From Advenella incenata (GTDB taxonomy: Bacteria; Pseudomonadota; Gammaproteobacteria; Burkholderiales; Burkholderiaceae_B): a DNA stretch of 64,000 bases. Positions 24,767 through 34,402 of the stretch are shown here, one piece after another. The first letter of the stretch is position 1. Each line of letters starts with the position of its first letter. The position numbers were made by a program, and so were the translations under genes. The stretch is taken from positions 868,001 through 932,000 of the forward strand of contig NZ_SHKO01000001.1 in the NCBI RefSeq assembly GCF_004217095.1, given 5' to 3'. The notes beneath the pieces were generated by a model. It made no database searches. It had not been told where the DNA came from and was given only the letters and a program-made list of their open reading frames with translations.

Positions 24767-25804
24767 ATGAGTCTGTCACGTCGTCATTTACTGAAGGCCG
24801 CCGGTTTGTCCGGCCTGGCAACGGTCTGGCCAGGCATTGGTCTGGCACAGAATGCACCCAAGTTGGAAAAAACCGATGTGTCTATTGCCGTGGGCGGCAA
24901 GGGTCTGGTCTACTATCTGCCGCTGACCATTGCAGAACAAAAGGGCTTCTTCAAGGAAGAAGGTCTCAACGTCAAGGTTGCCGATTTTGCAGGCGGCTCC
25001 AAGGCCCTGCAGGCCGTGGTTGGCGGCAGCGCCGATGTCTGCTCCGGCGCGTTTGAACACACGATCAGCCTGCAGTCCAAGAAACAGTTTTTTCGTGCAT
25101 TTGTGCTGCAGGGGCGCGCCCCAATGATCGTTCTGGCGGGCAACAAGAAAACCCTGGCAGGCTACAAATCGCCGGCCGACCTCAAAGGCAAAAGAATCGG
25201 CGTCACTGCACCGGGTTCGTCTACCAATATGCTGGTCAGCTTCTTTCTTGACAAACACGGCCTGAAAGATTCCGATGTTTCCATCATTGGCGTGGGCGGC
25301 GGTGCCGGTGCAGTCAGCGCCCTGCGCGCCGGACAGATCGATGCGCTCAGCAATCTGGATCCGGTGATCAGCCTGCTCGACGGCACCGGTGATATCTTCA
25401 CCATCGCAGATACGCGTACCATGAAAGATACGCAGGCCATTTTCGGCGGCCCCATGCCTGCCGGTTGCCTGTACACCTCGCAAAGGTATATTGATGAAAA
25501 TCCGGGCACGGTGCAGGCGCTGACCAACGCCATGGTCAAGGCTGACAAATGGATCCAGACAGCCGGGCCGGATGAAATCATGAAAACGGTACCCAAGAAC
25601 TATTTGTTGGGCAACCCCGACGTGTATAAGCTGGCGCTGACCAGAAGTTTCGAGGGGCTCTCTCCCGATGGCCGGATCGATCCTTTAGGTGCAGAAACCT
25701 CATTGAAGGCGCAGGCCGCCTATATTGCGGGATTCAAGGCCGAGGCCATTGATCTGTCCAAATGCTGGACCAATGATTTCACCGACAAAGCTGCCAATGC
25801 CTGA
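24767..25804 (+). CDS. NitT/TauT-type ABC transporter substrate-binding protein
   Basis: 345 residues with a twin-arginine-like signal (SLSRRHLLKAAG, then a hydrophobic run ending GLAQ). The mature part matches the SsuA/TauA/ThiY-like binding proteins: GGKGLVYYLPLTIAEQKGFFKEEGLNV, DFAGGSKALQAVVGGSADVC, and a GVTAPGSSTNMLV motif. Such proteins deliver nitrate, sulfonates, taurine, pyrimidines or aromatic acids to a cognate importer. AGGAG lies six bases before the ATG. The ATPase and permease genes follow with overlap or a one-base gap, so it is the first gene of an operon. The ligand cannot be read from the sequence. Confidence 0.87.
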   Translation: MSLSRRHLLKAAGLSGLATVWPGIGLAQNAPKLEKTDVSIAVGGKGLVYYLPLTIAEQKGFFKEEGLNVKVADFAGGSKALQAVVGGSADVCSGAFEHTISLQSKKQFFRAFVLQGRAPMIVLAGNKKTLAGYKSPADLKGKRIGVTAPGSSTNMLVSFFLDKHGLKDSDVSIIGVGGGAGAVSALRAGQIDALSNLDPVISLLDGTGDIFTIADTRTMKDTQAIFGGPMPAGCLYTSQRYIDENPGTVQALTNAMVKADKWIQTAGPDEIMKTVPKNYLLGNPDVYKLALTRSFEGLSPDGRIDPLGAETSLKAQAAYIAGFKAEAIDLSKCWTNDFTDKAANA

Positions 25805-26618
25805 TGCTATGAATGATGCTGCCTTAAGCCTGGACAATATCACCTGCACGTTTGTCTCCAAGGACGACCGTGACCAGAAGTACACCGCAGTCCGGGATGC
25901 GACACTGCATATCGCGCCCGGGGAATTCGTTTCCGTAGTCGGGCCGACAGGTTGTGGCAAATCCACGCTGCTCAATGTGGGGGCAGGCCTGCTTGCTCCC
26001 TCATCTGGGCAGGTGCGGGTTTTCGGCCAACCCTTGTCGGGGATTAACAAACGGGCTGGTTATATGTTCCAGGGGGAAGCGTTGCTGCCTTGGCGCAACG
26101 CGCTGGACAATGTCACCGCCGGCCTGGAGTTTGCGGGTACGGCCAAGGAAGAAGCCAAGCGGCAGGGGCTGGACTGGCTGCGTCGCGTGGGCTTGTCCCA
26201 GGCCGAATATAAATACCCGCATCAAATGTCCGGCGGCATGCGCAAGCGCGTCATGTTGGCGCAAACGCTGATTCGCGATCCCGATATCATTCTTATGGAC
26301 GAGCCGTTCTCGGCTCTGGACATCCAGACCCGTCAACTGATGGAAAATGAAGTGCTCGATATCTGGATGAAGCAGCGCAAGGCCGTACTCTTTATTACCC
26401 ACGACCTTGACGAAGCCATCGCCATGAGCGACCGGGTGGTCGTGCTCTCGGCAGGACCAGGAACGCATATCATGGGCGAATTTCACATCGATCTGCCGCG
26501 TCCGCGGGATGTGGCAGAGGTTCGTGCTCATCCGCGCTTTGTTGAACTTCACCAGGCTATCTGGAGCGTCCTGCGTGACGAAGTTCTCAAAGGCTACGAT
26601 CAACAAAAACGGAAGTAA
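25797..26618 (+). CDS. ABC transporter ATP-binding protein (NitT/TauT type)
   Basis: About 273 residues from the ATG at 25797, overlapping the binding-protein stop by eight bases; an ATG at 25809 is an alternative. Walker A is GPTGCGKST at residues 49-57, the Q-loop is YMFQGEALLPW, the signature MSGGMRKR, Walker B IILMDEPFSALD, and the H-loop FITHD. These are all intact and typical of the SsuB/TauB/NrtD group. It powers uptake by the permease encoded next. Confidence 0.92.
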   Translation: MPDAMNDAALSLDNITCTFVSKDDRDQKYTAVRDATLHIAPGEFVSVVGPTGCGKSTLLNVGAGLLAPSSGQVRVFGQPLSGINKRAGYMFQGEALLPWRNALDNVTAGLEFAGTAKEEAKRQGLDWLRRVGLSQAEYKYPHQMSGGMRKRVMLAQTLIRDPDIILMDEPFSALDIQTRQLMENEVLDIWMKQRKAVLFITHDLDEAIAMSDRVVVLSAGPGTHIMGEFHIDLPRPRDVAEVRAHPRFVELHQAIWSVLRDEVLKGYDQQKRK

Positions 26619-26619
26619 T

Positions 26620-27414
26620 ATGTGGAACGCCATTAAACCCTCACCCAAAAACTACCGCGTATGGCAGTTGCTGATCGTCATCGTGCTGCTGGGTGCCTGG
26701 TACCTTATTTCGCTGAATGACACAGCGGCGTTCTTCTTTGGCCAGCCACTGGGCGTGGCCGAGGTCATCTGGAACTGGTTCGTTGTCAATGCCGACATCT
26801 ACAAGCATTTGGGCATCACGCTCATCGAAACCTTGCTGGCCTTTTTTCTTGGTACAGTATTTGGCATGGGCTTTGGCCTGTGGCTGGGGCTGTCCCGCAC
26901 GGCAAGCCTGGTGCTCGATCCCTTCCTGACCGCGCTCAACTCCATGCCCAGGGTGATTCTTGCGCCCATCTTTGCGCTCTGGTTCGGGCTTGGTATCGGG
27001 TCTAAAGTCGCACTGGCCTTTACGCTGGTGTTCTTTATCGTGTTCTTCAACGTCTTCCAGGGTATCCGCGAAGTGAGCCCGACGCTGCTGGATAACGCGC
27101 GCATGCTGGGCGCCAACCGACGTCAGTTGCTGCGCCATGTATATATTCCTTCAGCAACCAGCTGGGTCTTTTCCAGTCTGCATGCCTCGGTCGGCCTGGC
27201 CTTCGTTGGTGCTGTTGTCGGAGAATATCTGGGCTCTGCCAGTGGCGTAGGTTATTTGATCCTGCAAGCCGAGGGTACCTTCGATATCAACACGGTGGTT
27301 GCCGGCATCATTGTGCTTACGGTGTTTGCCCTTATTCTTGACGGTATTGTCAGCATTACCGAAAAGTATGCGCTCACCTGGCGCCCGGCAGCGGGTGAAA
27401 CCGAAAAGCTGTAG
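26620..27414 (+). CDS. ABC transporter permease (NitT/TauT type)
   Basis: 264 residues from the ATG at 26620, whose GGAAG ribosome site overlaps the ATPase stop; a longer frame from 26509 is rejected. About six membrane helices are apparent. The cytoplasmic EAA-type loop reads NARMLGANRRQLLRHVYIPSA, the contact point for the ATPase. It completes the three-gene importer. The 9-bp hairpin at 27420-27441 follows. Confidence 0.88.
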   Translation: MWNAIKPSPKNYRVWQLLIVIVLLGAWYLISLNDTAAFFFGQPLGVAEVIWNWFVVNADIYKHLGITLIETLLAFFLGTVFGMGFGLWLGLSRTASLVLDPFLTALNSMPRVILAPIFALWFGLGIGSKVALAFTLVFFIVFFNVFQGIREVSPTLLDNARMLGANRRQLLRHVYIPSATSWVFSSLHASVGLAFVGAVVGEYLGSASGVGYLILQAEGTFDINTVVAGIIVLTVFALILDGIVSITEKYALTWRPAAGETEKL

Positions 27415-27419
27415 CAATC

Positions 27420-27441
27420 TGTCCCGGGTGTGCCCGGGACA
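27420..27441 (+). terminator. GC-rich hairpin after ABC operon
   Basis: TGTCCCGGG-TGTG-CCCGGGACA, a perfect nine-base-pair stem just after the permease stop. No T run follows, so it may be a weak terminator or a 3'-end protector that separates the transporter from the dehydrogenase gene. Confidence 0.55.
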
Positions 27442-27496
27442 ATCGCTTCATTATCCTTAACATATCAAGGCGTTGCATCGCCAGGAATTTGTCGTT

Positions 27497-28588
27497 ATGA
27501 ACAAACAGATTAAAATCGCTGCGATACCCGGAGACGGTATCGGCAAGGAAGTCATGCCGGAGGGACTGCGGGTTTTGCAGACCGTGAACGAAAAATTCGG
27601 TCTGAATCTTGCTGTGACCGAATTTGAATGGGCCAGTTGCGACTACTATGAAAAGCATGGGCAGATGATGCCTGATGACTGGTTCGAAACGCTCAAATTC
27701 TTCGATGCGATTTATTTTGGCGCAGTCGGCTGGCCCGACAAAGTGCCCGATCATATTTCCCTGTGGGGTTCTTTGCTTAAATTCCGTCGCGAATTTGATC
27801 AATATGTGAATTTGCGTCCGGTGCGCCTGATGCCTGGCGTGCCATGCCCGCTGGCCAATCGCGAGCCCGGCGATATTGATTTTCTGGTGGTACGCGAGAA
27901 CACCGAAGGCGAATACTCTTCAGTAGGCGGCAAGATTTTTGAAGGCACCGACAGGGAAGTGGTACTGCAGGAGTCGGTTTTTACCCGCAAGGGCGTGGAC
28001 CGTATTCTGAAATACGGCTTTGAACTGGCTAGTAAGAGCGAACGTAAAACGCTGACGGCCGCGACCAAGTCCAATGGTATTTCAATCAGCATGCCATACT
28101 GGGACGAGCGTGTCGTGGAAATGGGCAAGCAGTACCCGGATGTCAAATGGGATAAACAGCATATTGATATCCTGTGCGCGCGCTTTGTTTTACAACCCGA
28201 TCGCTTTAACGTCGTGGTTGCATCCAATCTGTTTGGCGATATTTTGTCTGATCTGGGACCGGCATGCACGGGCACCATCGGCATCGCGCCATCGGCAAAC
28301 CTGAATCCGGAACGTGATTTCCCGTCACTGTTTGAGCCGGTGCACGGTTCTGCACCGGATATTTTCGGCAAAAATATTGCCAATCCGGTAGCCATGATTT
28401 GGTCCGGCGCGATGATGCTGGAATTTTTTGCGGCTGACAACCCGGATGCGCAAAAAGCGGCAGACAGCATCATGCAGGCGGTGGAAGCAACATTACTTAA
28501 TGGGCCAAAAACGCCTGATCTTGGTGGACAGGCAGGCACTACCGATATGGGTAAGGCGATCGCGCAACTGGTTGCCAGTCAGCAGTAG
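27497..28588 (+). CDS. tartrate/D-malate dehydrogenase family (decarboxylating)
   Basis: 363 residues from the ATG at 27497 (AGGA about ten bases upstream). Features of the isocitrate/isopropylmalate dehydrogenase fold are the N-terminal IPGDGIGKEVMPEG, the substrate loop around NLRPVRLMPG, REN-EGEYSSVGG, and the metal and cofactor region NLFGDILSDLGPA. The length and the GEYSSVGG version of the loop fit the tartrate dehydrogenase / D-malate dehydrogenase branch (TtuC, DmlA) better than LeuB. It should oxidise tartrate or D-malate with NAD+ in the cytoplasm. It lies 82 bp after the ABC importer on the same strand, so the importer's ligand might be related. Confidence 0.82.
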   Translation: MNKQIKIAAIPGDGIGKEVMPEGLRVLQTVNEKFGLNLAVTEFEWASCDYYEKHGQMMPDDWFETLKFFDAIYFGAVGWPDKVPDHISLWGSLLKFRREFDQYVNLRPVRLMPGVPCPLANREPGDIDFLVVRENTEGEYSSVGGKIFEGTDREVVLQESVFTRKGVDRILKYGFELASKSERKTLTAATKSNGISISMPYWDERVVEMGKQYPDVKWDKQHIDILCARFVLQPDRFNVVVASNLFGDILSDLGPACTGTIGIAPSANLNPERDFPSLFEPVHGSAPDIFGKNIANPVAMIWSGAMMLEFFAADNPDAQKAADSIMQAVEATLLNGPKTPDLGGQAGTTDMGKAIAQLVASQQ

Positions 28589-28596
28589 GGCACGCA

Positions 28597-28630
28597 AGCC
28601 CAGCCAACTGTTTTTGTGCTGGCCTGGGCT
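28597..28630 (+). terminator. hairpin after dehydrogenase gene
   Basis: AGCCCAG and CTGGGCT form a seven-base stem around a long loop, about ten bases past the stop. The loop contains a T run, but none follows the stem. The rest of 28631-29003 shows no gene; the asparaginase promoter should lie there. Confidence 0.4.
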
Positions 28631-29003
28631 AAGCAATAAACGGTTGAACCGTGTGCGTGCCAATGCGCTGACCCATACGCTGGCTGATTCGTTGGCCAAT
28701 ACGCGGTACAGACAGCAGCACAATGCGCGCAACGAACCGCGTTTCCCTGGTTCTGTCAACACGCTATTGAAAAGTACTATCGTCAGATCGGCTTGGCCGG
28801 TACTGGCGATTTTTTTGTCTATTATTGTGTGATAATCGAACGGATGAAGTCAGGAGCGCCAGCAATCTGCAATTTTTTTCCAGACATGGCTAATTGAGGC
28901 CAAACGCTGCTGGGAAGGCTTGGTGCTGCACCTGACTTTCAGTTACCGGTATTGACCGGTAAACCGATACGCACAATCTACTGCCAGACCTTTTCTTAAA
29001 AGA

Positions 29004-30011
29004 ATGAGCATGAGTAACACCAACAGCAAACCCATGATTTCCATTGGCGCCCTGGGGGGCACGATCAGCATGACCGGCACGCCGGGCAGCCAGGGAGTGA
29101 GCTCAAACCTTGGCGCAGAGGAGCTGGCCCAGTCTGTGCCAGGGCTGGCGCAGGCAGCCACGCTTAATTTGCATACCTTGGCCAGAATCGCCAGCGGTTC
29201 GATCCGTTTCCAGCATCTGTTCGATACCCTGGCGTGGGCACAGCAGCAGATTGATCAGGGCGCGCAGGGTGTGGTCATTACCCAGGGCACCGATACACTG
29301 GAAGAGTCGGCATTTCTGCTGGATCTATTCTGGGATCGGCGCGAGCCACTGGTGCTGATGGGAGCTATGCGCAACCCGCAAATGCCCGGCGCCGATGGCA
29401 GCGCCAATCTGCTGGCTGCGGTACAAGTTGCTGCCGACCAGCATAGTTGCGGTCGCGGGGTGCTGGTGGTCATGAATGATGACATTCACGAGGCGCGGCG
29501 CGTGCGCAAAATGCATACCACCCATGTTGAGGCATTTGTCTCGCCGGTGTTTGGACCTGTCGGGGTCGTGCAGGAAGGGTGGGTGCGCTATTTGCGCGAT
29601 ACGCCCGAAACGCCACGCTTACCGGTGCCATCTGCATACGACGACAAAGTGCTGTTGCTTGAGCATAGTCTTGATGACGATCCTGATATCGTCTCTTATG
29701 CACTGGGCGCGGGATACGCAGGCATTGTGATCGCCGGGTTTGGTTCCGGCCACGTGTCGGAAACGTTGCGTGATGCGTTGGTGGCGGCGGTAGCGCAGGT
29801 GCCGGTCATCATGTGCAGCCGTACAGGCGCAGGCAGCACCACCACGGCAGTGTATGGTTACAAGGGGGCGGAAATCGACTTGCAGCAGCACGGTATTCTG
29901 ATGGGCGGCTGGTTGTGTCCGCGCAAGGCCCGACTTCTGCTCTGCGCTGCCATATGGAACGGGCTCAGCAACGAGGCGCTAGGCCGGCTGTTGACCGCCT
30001 GGTCAAAGTAA
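29004..30011 (+). CDS. L-asparaginase-family amidohydrolase (cytoplasmic)
   Basis: 335 residues with both asparaginase signatures: IGALGGTIS near residue 15, holding the nucleophile Thr, and VVITQGTDTLEE near residue 90, holding the second Thr-Asp pair, followed by the family Lys region (RRVRKMHTTHVEAF). The GSGHVSETLRDAL stretch is the C-terminal domain. No signal peptide is present, so it acts in the cytoplasm, converting asparagine to aspartate and ammonia. The start may be the ATG at 29004 or at 29010; no strong ribosome site marks either. Confidence 0.88.
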   Translation: MSMSNTNSKPMISIGALGGTISMTGTPGSQGVSSNLGAEELAQSVPGLAQAATLNLHTLARIASGSIRFQHLFDTLAWAQQQIDQGAQGVVITQGTDTLEESAFLLDLFWDRREPLVLMGAMRNPQMPGADGSANLLAAVQVAADQHSCGRGVLVVMNDDIHEARRVRKMHTTHVEAFVSPVFGPVGVVQEGWVRYLRDTPETPRLPVPSAYDDKVLLLEHSLDDDPDIVSYALGAGYAGIVIAGFGSGHVSETLRDALVAAVAQVPVIMCSRTGAGSTTTAVYGYKGAEIDLQQHGILMGGWLCPRKARLLLCAAIWNGLSNEALGRLLTAWSK

Positions 30012-30051
30012 AAACCAGTTTATTTCAAACGTATTTGCACGAGGAAATGTC

Positions 30052-31062
30052 ATGTCATATCGGTATCTGGGCAAAAGTGGATTGAGCATCTCTCCCCTCA
30101 CGTTAGGGACAATGATGTTTGGCGGACAAACGGATGAAGCACAAGCGCACCGTATTATCCAGGACGCAAGGGAGCGGGGGATCAATTCCATTGACACGGC
30201 AGATGTCTATAACGGCGGAGAATCCGAACGTGTGGTGGGACGTGCTATCAAAGAGTATCGTGATTTCTGGGTGCTGGCGACCAAGTTGGGCAATCCCGCA
30301 GGCGAGGGGCCCAATGAGCGGGGCATTTCGCGCAAATGGATTATTCAGTCGGTAGATGCGAGCCTGAAACGGCTGGGCACGGACTATATCGATGTCCTGT
30401 ACATGCATCGCGAAATTCCCGACGAACCGCTGGGCGAGGCGATCCGCGCCATTGCTGATCTGATCCGCCAGGGCAAGCTGCGCTATTTCGGCGTGTCCAA
30501 TTTTCGTGGCTGGAAAATTGCCGACACCGTTCGCCTGGCCGATGAACTGGGTATTGACCGTCCTGTGGCCAGTCAGCCGTTATACAACCTGGTGTCACGC
30601 AATGCCGAGGTGGAGCAGTTGCCAGCTGCGGCAAACTACGGCATCGGTGTGATTTCCTACAGTCCGCTGGCGCGTGGCGTATTGACAGGCAAATATGCGG
30701 CAGATGCACCCCCGCCACCCGATTCCCGGGCAGGTCGTGGCGACAAGCGCATTCAGCAAACGGAATTTCGTTCAGAGTCGCTGCTGGTGGCGCAGAGAAT
30801 CAAGGCGCATGCAGAGGCGCGGGGCATATCGGCTGCCGATTTTGCGTTGGCATGGGTGTTGAATAACCAATATGTGACTTCGGCCATCGTGGGACCGCGT
30901 ACTTTTGAACAATGGCAGTCTTATCTGAACGCGCTGCAATACCGGTTGACCGACGAAGATGAGGCGCTGGTCGATTCACTGGTTACGCCAGGTCATGCTT
31001 CCACGCCCGGCTATAACGATCCCGGACATCCGGTACGGGGGCGTCTGCCAAGAGGCGCTTAA
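30052..31062 (+). CDS. aldo/keto reductase
   Basis: 336 residues. The catalytic tetrad regions are visible: SIDTADVYNGGESE with Asp and Tyr, WVLATKLG with Lys, and LYMHREIPDEPLGEAI with His. The YFGVSNF strand and a C-terminal NADPH-binding segment (SAIVGPRTFEQW) follow. It reduces aldehydes or ketones with NADPH; the group is close to general 'voltage-gated-potassium beta-like' and YajO/Tas reductases. GAGGAA precedes the ATG. It lies 40 bp after the asparaginase gene, so co-transcription is likely although the functions are not obviously linked. Confidence 0.88.
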   Translation: MSYRYLGKSGLSISPLTLGTMMFGGQTDEAQAHRIIQDARERGINSIDTADVYNGGESERVVGRAIKEYRDFWVLATKLGNPAGEGPNERGISRKWIIQSVDASLKRLGTDYIDVLYMHREIPDEPLGEAIRAIADLIRQGKLRYFGVSNFRGWKIADTVRLADELGIDRPVASQPLYNLVSRNAEVEQLPAAANYGIGVISYSPLARGVLTGKYAADAPPPPDSRAGRGDKRIQQTEFRSESLLVAQRIKAHAEARGISAADFALAWVLNNQYVTSAIVGPRTFEQWQSYLNALQYRLTDEDEALVDSLVTPGHASTPGYNDPGHPVRGRLPRGA

Positions 31063-31150
31063 ACAGGGTTCACGGGGTATATCGTATACTCACGCCTGGC
31101 TGGCAGGGTAGCAGGGTGCTCGGACGGGGCGGTGTGTGACATCAAAATGG

Positions 31151-31190
31151 CTTGCCGCGGGCCGGTAGCATGTGGCAAGTCTTGGTTTTT
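31151..31190 (+). terminator. terminator after aldo/keto reductase gene
   Basis: CTTGCCGC pairs with GTGGCAAG (one G-U pair) around a loop of about 15 bases, followed shortly by TTGGTTTTT. This fits a rho-independent terminator for the plus-strand asparaginase/reductase unit. Confidence 0.5.
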
Positions 31191-31222
31191 CGCCGTATTT
31201 TCTGATCCTGCCATGAAAAAAA

Positions 31223-31275
31223 CAGGGCAGTCAAACGAGCACTCTGATTATTACCATGCTCGAATGACTGCCCTG
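31223..31275 (-). terminator. strong terminator of the GntP permease gene
   Basis: CAGGGCAGTC pairs perfectly with GACTGCCCTG, and inside it CGAGCA pairs with TGCTCG after a three-base internal loop. Read on the minus strand, a run of seven T follows the stem (A run at 31215-31222). This is a textbook intrinsic terminator for the permease gene and may also stop plus-strand read-through. Confidence 0.85.
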
Positions 31276-31387
31276 ATCGCCGCATGATCTTCAGCGGCCG
31301 ACGGTGCTGCTTTTGAACGGCATCGCTGCCGTTGTTTATCAGTGCCGGTTTATCCTGAGATTCTCCTGTACATACTGCTGTGAGATA

Positions 31388-32746
31388 TCACAGTAAAACC
31401 AGGCTCAGCAACCATACCGTGATCATCCCGACCACGCCCTGAATCAGTGTGGCCATGGTCTGCGCATAATAAGCGGTTGATACGCGCATACGGCTAAATT
31501 GGGTAACCACCCAGAAGAAACTGTCGTTGGCATGAGAGACGGTCATCCCGCCCGCGCCAATGGCCATTACTGTCAGGACACGTCCCATTTCACTATCCAG
31601 ACCCAATTGACCGAGCATCGGCGCAACCAGCGCAGAGGTCGTGACCAGCGCGACGGTGGTCGAGCCCTGGGCGGTTTTGAGCGCTGCCGATACGATAAAG
31701 GGCATAAACAACCCGATGCCCATGGCCGACAAGGTCGTGCCGATATAGTCGCCCAGCGGTGTTACTTTGAGAATCGCACCAAAAGCGCCGCCCGCACCGG
31801 TGATCAGCAGAATCGGTGCAGCGGAAGTCAGCCCTTCGGCGACATAGTCATGAAATTGCTGACGCTTGCCCGTACCCTTGAGCAGGAACATGGCAGAGAT
31901 CATGCCCGCGAGCAGTGCAACGACCGGATGACCAAGGAACAGCAGGATGTTGGCAAATACGCCTTCACCAAATGGCTTGCTGGGAAAAGCAACAACCGAG
32001 CCAATGCAGATCAGGATGATAGGCAGGAAAATTGGTGTGAATGCCTGGGCAGTGCTTGGCAGCACGCCATATTCTTCACGGGTTTTCATCAAGCCCTGAT
32101 TCGGGCCGACAGGAACCACGGGATCTTCCAGTTCAATGTCCTTTTTCAGGAAAATATTGGCCCAGAGCAAACCAGCCAGCGCGGTAACGGCAGCCACGAC
32201 CAGACCAACCAGAATGACCAGACCCAGGTTGTCACCCAGTCCCAGATTGCCGGCGGCGGCAATCGGTCCCGGTGTCGGCGGCACAAAAGTATGGGTCGCA
32301 TACAAACCTGTTGCCAGCGCGACGCTCATGGCGATCAGCGAGACATTCATGCGTTTTGCAATCGCTTCCTTGAGCGAATTGAGAATGACGTAGCCTGAAT
32401 CACAAAACACGGGGATGGAAACCAGATAGCCAATGACAGACATGGTCAATGTCGGGAAGCGGTTTCCCAACAGCTTGATGATGCTGTCGGCCATGGTAAT
32501 GGCGGCGCCGGTTTTCTCCAGTATGACGCCAATGATGGTGCCCAGTACAATCACAATCCCGATACTGCCCATAATGCCACCGAAGCCGGTGGTGATGTGT
32601 TTGACAATATCCAGCAGCGGCACCTGATACATGAAGCCGCCAATAAAAGCCGCTGCCAGTAGGGCCAGAAACGGATGAAGTTTGAGTTTGGTTGTTGCCA
32701 GTACGATCAGCGCGATCAATATGGCAAGAATGGCGACCAGGTACAT
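31388..32746 (-). CDS. GntP-family gluconate/organic-acid:H+ symporter
   Basis: 452 residues, nearly all hydrophobic, with 12 or more predicted membrane helices. GntP-family features include the N-terminal KLHPFLALL, GFGGIMGSIGIVIVLGTIIG, the SIPVFCDSGYVIL motif, THTFVPPTPGPIAAAG and the C-terminal VSHANDSFFWVV. Members import gluconate, glycerate, fructuronate or related acids with protons. AGGA lies eight bases before the ATG. The gene is monocistronic and ends in the strong terminator. The exact substrate is not predictable. The upstream gap 32747-33204 holds promoter DNA only, as far as I can see. Confidence 0.88.
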   Translation of the reverse strand: MYLVAILAILIALIVLATTKLKLHPFLALLAAAFIGGFMYQVPLLDIVKHITTGFGGIMGSIGIVIVLGTIIGVILEKTGAAITMADSIIKLLGNRFPTLTMSVIGYLVSIPVFCDSGYVILNSLKEAIAKRMNVSLIAMSVALATGLYATHTFVPPTPGPIAAAGNLGLGDNLGLVILVGLVVAAVTALAGLLWANIFLKKDIELEDPVVPVGPNQGLMKTREEYGVLPSTAQAFTPIFLPIILICIGSVVAFPSKPFGEGVFANILLFLGHPVVALLAGMISAMFLLKGTGKRQQFHDYVAEGLTSAAPILLITGAGGAFGAILKVTPLGDYIGTTLSAMGIGLFMPFIVSAALKTAQGSTTVALVTTSALVAPMLGQLGLDSEMGRVLTVMAIGAGGMTVSHANDSFFWVVTQFSRMRVSTAYYAQTMATLIQGVVGMITVWLLSLVLL

Positions 32747-33204
32747 TTCAGTTGTCCTAATTCAATTGTGGTAAATGGTTGGGGTACAACGAGCAATAAT
32801 TCGGCGATTGTATCTTAATTATTACTGAATATTGTGGTCTTTCCCGTGCGTGGGCGCATGTGCCGGGGCATTGGCGTTGCCAGTGTTGCGCTGTAACGCG
32901 CCTGCCTTGCACATCCTTAGTAGACAGGCTCACCAGAAAAAGTAAAGGCTATTAAGAAAAAGTGGCTTGCCAGCCAGATGTCGTTTATTCACAATGAGTA
33001 CAGTCCATCGGTTGCTGCAGGCATACACAAGGTCGTTGGCCGCGGCCGGGTTGGCAGGCCGACGCTGGCTGGCCAGAGCCGGCGCGTTTTGCCTTGTGGA
33101 GGTCAATTCGAATCTATGCCGGCCGGCGTGGTTTCGCAGTTGCATCAGGCGCCTGTCGCAACGCCATCGGTTTTGGCATAATTAGGGCAGTTCAGGAAAA
33201 GAGA

Positions 33205-34185
33205 ATGATAGAAAGTACAAAAAACGAAAACGTAGGCCAGCTTCAGATGATCATAGGGATGGCCATGTCGGGCACCATTGGGCTGTTCGTAATCTGGTCG
33301 GGGCAGAATCCCTTTAATGTCGGGTTCTGGCGTTGCCTGATTGGCGGGCTATGCCTGTTGATGTTCTGTTTTGCCAAAGGGTATCTGAAGCTGGCGCATG
33401 TATCACGAATGCAATGGGTATTGCTTGCTGTCAGCGGCGTGTTGCTGGTGCTGAACTGGGCAGCGCTGTTCGCTTCCTATCTGCACGCGGGTATCGGGGT
33501 TGGCACGGTAATCTACAATACGCAGCCGTTTTTTCTATTGCTGGCCGGACCGCTGATATTTGGTGAGCGCATTACGCTTAAACAGGTGCTGCTGGCAATA
33601 CTGGCCTTTTCTGGGGTGATACTGATTGTGCTGCCCGCTTTGCTTGGCGTAGAAGTGGATCTGCTTTTCCTGCAGGGTGCTGGCTTTGCCTTGCTTGCCG
33701 CCATGCTGTATTCGGGCGTGACCATTATCACCAAAAAATTGACCGGCATCAAACCCCATGTTGTGGCGATGTGCCAGTTGGGTGTGGGGCTCGTTTTCCT
33801 GGCGCCGATCATGGCATTTGACCAGATGCCACAAACATCAATCCAATGGCTGTGTGTCGTTGTCATGGGGGTGTTTCATACCTTTCTGATGTATATCCTG
33901 ATCTACTCTGCATATCAATCGTTGCCGATGGGGAAAATTGCAATCCTGTCCTACGTGTATCCGATCGTTGCGGTGATTGCGGATTATTTCGCGTTTGGCC
34001 ACGAAGTGGGCGGCTGGCAATGGCTGGGCATTGTCATGATTATTACTGCCGGTGTTGCCAATGCGCGCAATTCGGGCGCACGGGCGCCGCAGCCGGACCC
34101 GTTGCAGAAAAACAAACAAGAGGGACAGGCCGAGCTTGCCTGCAAGGCAGACATCCCGCCCCCGGTGCGAACACAATCGCCATAA
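33205..34185 (+). CDS. DMT-superfamily EamA transporter
   Basis: 326 residues from the ATG at 33205, preferred because AGGA lies eight bases upstream and the longer frame from 33094 adds implausible sequence. Ten hydrophobic segments and two EamA repeats are visible (SGTIGLFVIWSGQNPFNVGFWRC in the first; the second begins near AALLYSGV-type residues at FALLAAMLYSGVTIITKK). These carriers export or import small metabolites such as amino acids. The C-terminal 35 residues are hydrophilic and proline-rich. No nearby gene suggests the substrate. Confidence 0.85.
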   Translation: MIESTKNENVGQLQMIIGMAMSGTIGLFVIWSGQNPFNVGFWRCLIGGLCLLMFCFAKGYLKLAHVSRMQWVLLAVSGVLLVLNWAALFASYLHAGIGVGTVIYNTQPFFLLLAGPLIFGERITLKQVLLAILAFSGVILIVLPALLGVEVDLLFLQGAGFALLAAMLYSGVTIITKKLTGIKPHVVAMCQLGVGLVFLAPIMAFDQMPQTSIQWLCVVVMGVFHTFLMYILIYSAYQSLPMGKIAILSYVYPIVAVIADYFAFGHEVGGWQWLGIVMIITAGVANARNSGARAPQPDPLQKNKQEGQAELACKADIPPPVRTQSP

Positions 34186-34402
34186 GATCCGATTGCGTTG
34201 GCGCAATGGCGGTAATTGACAAGGCGCATGTAGCAAGACGTCTCAAGTTGTGATCGCTGAACGTGCTGTGCTGAGCGGCAAGGCAACGTGCATTGTTTGG
34301 CCAGCCAGCAGCGATAGCGCCTGTTTTGATATGGGTGTGCGAGGCGCCCGGCATCAACAGGAGTGACGAGGATTGCCCCTGTTGATGTCCTGGCATGGCT
34401 GA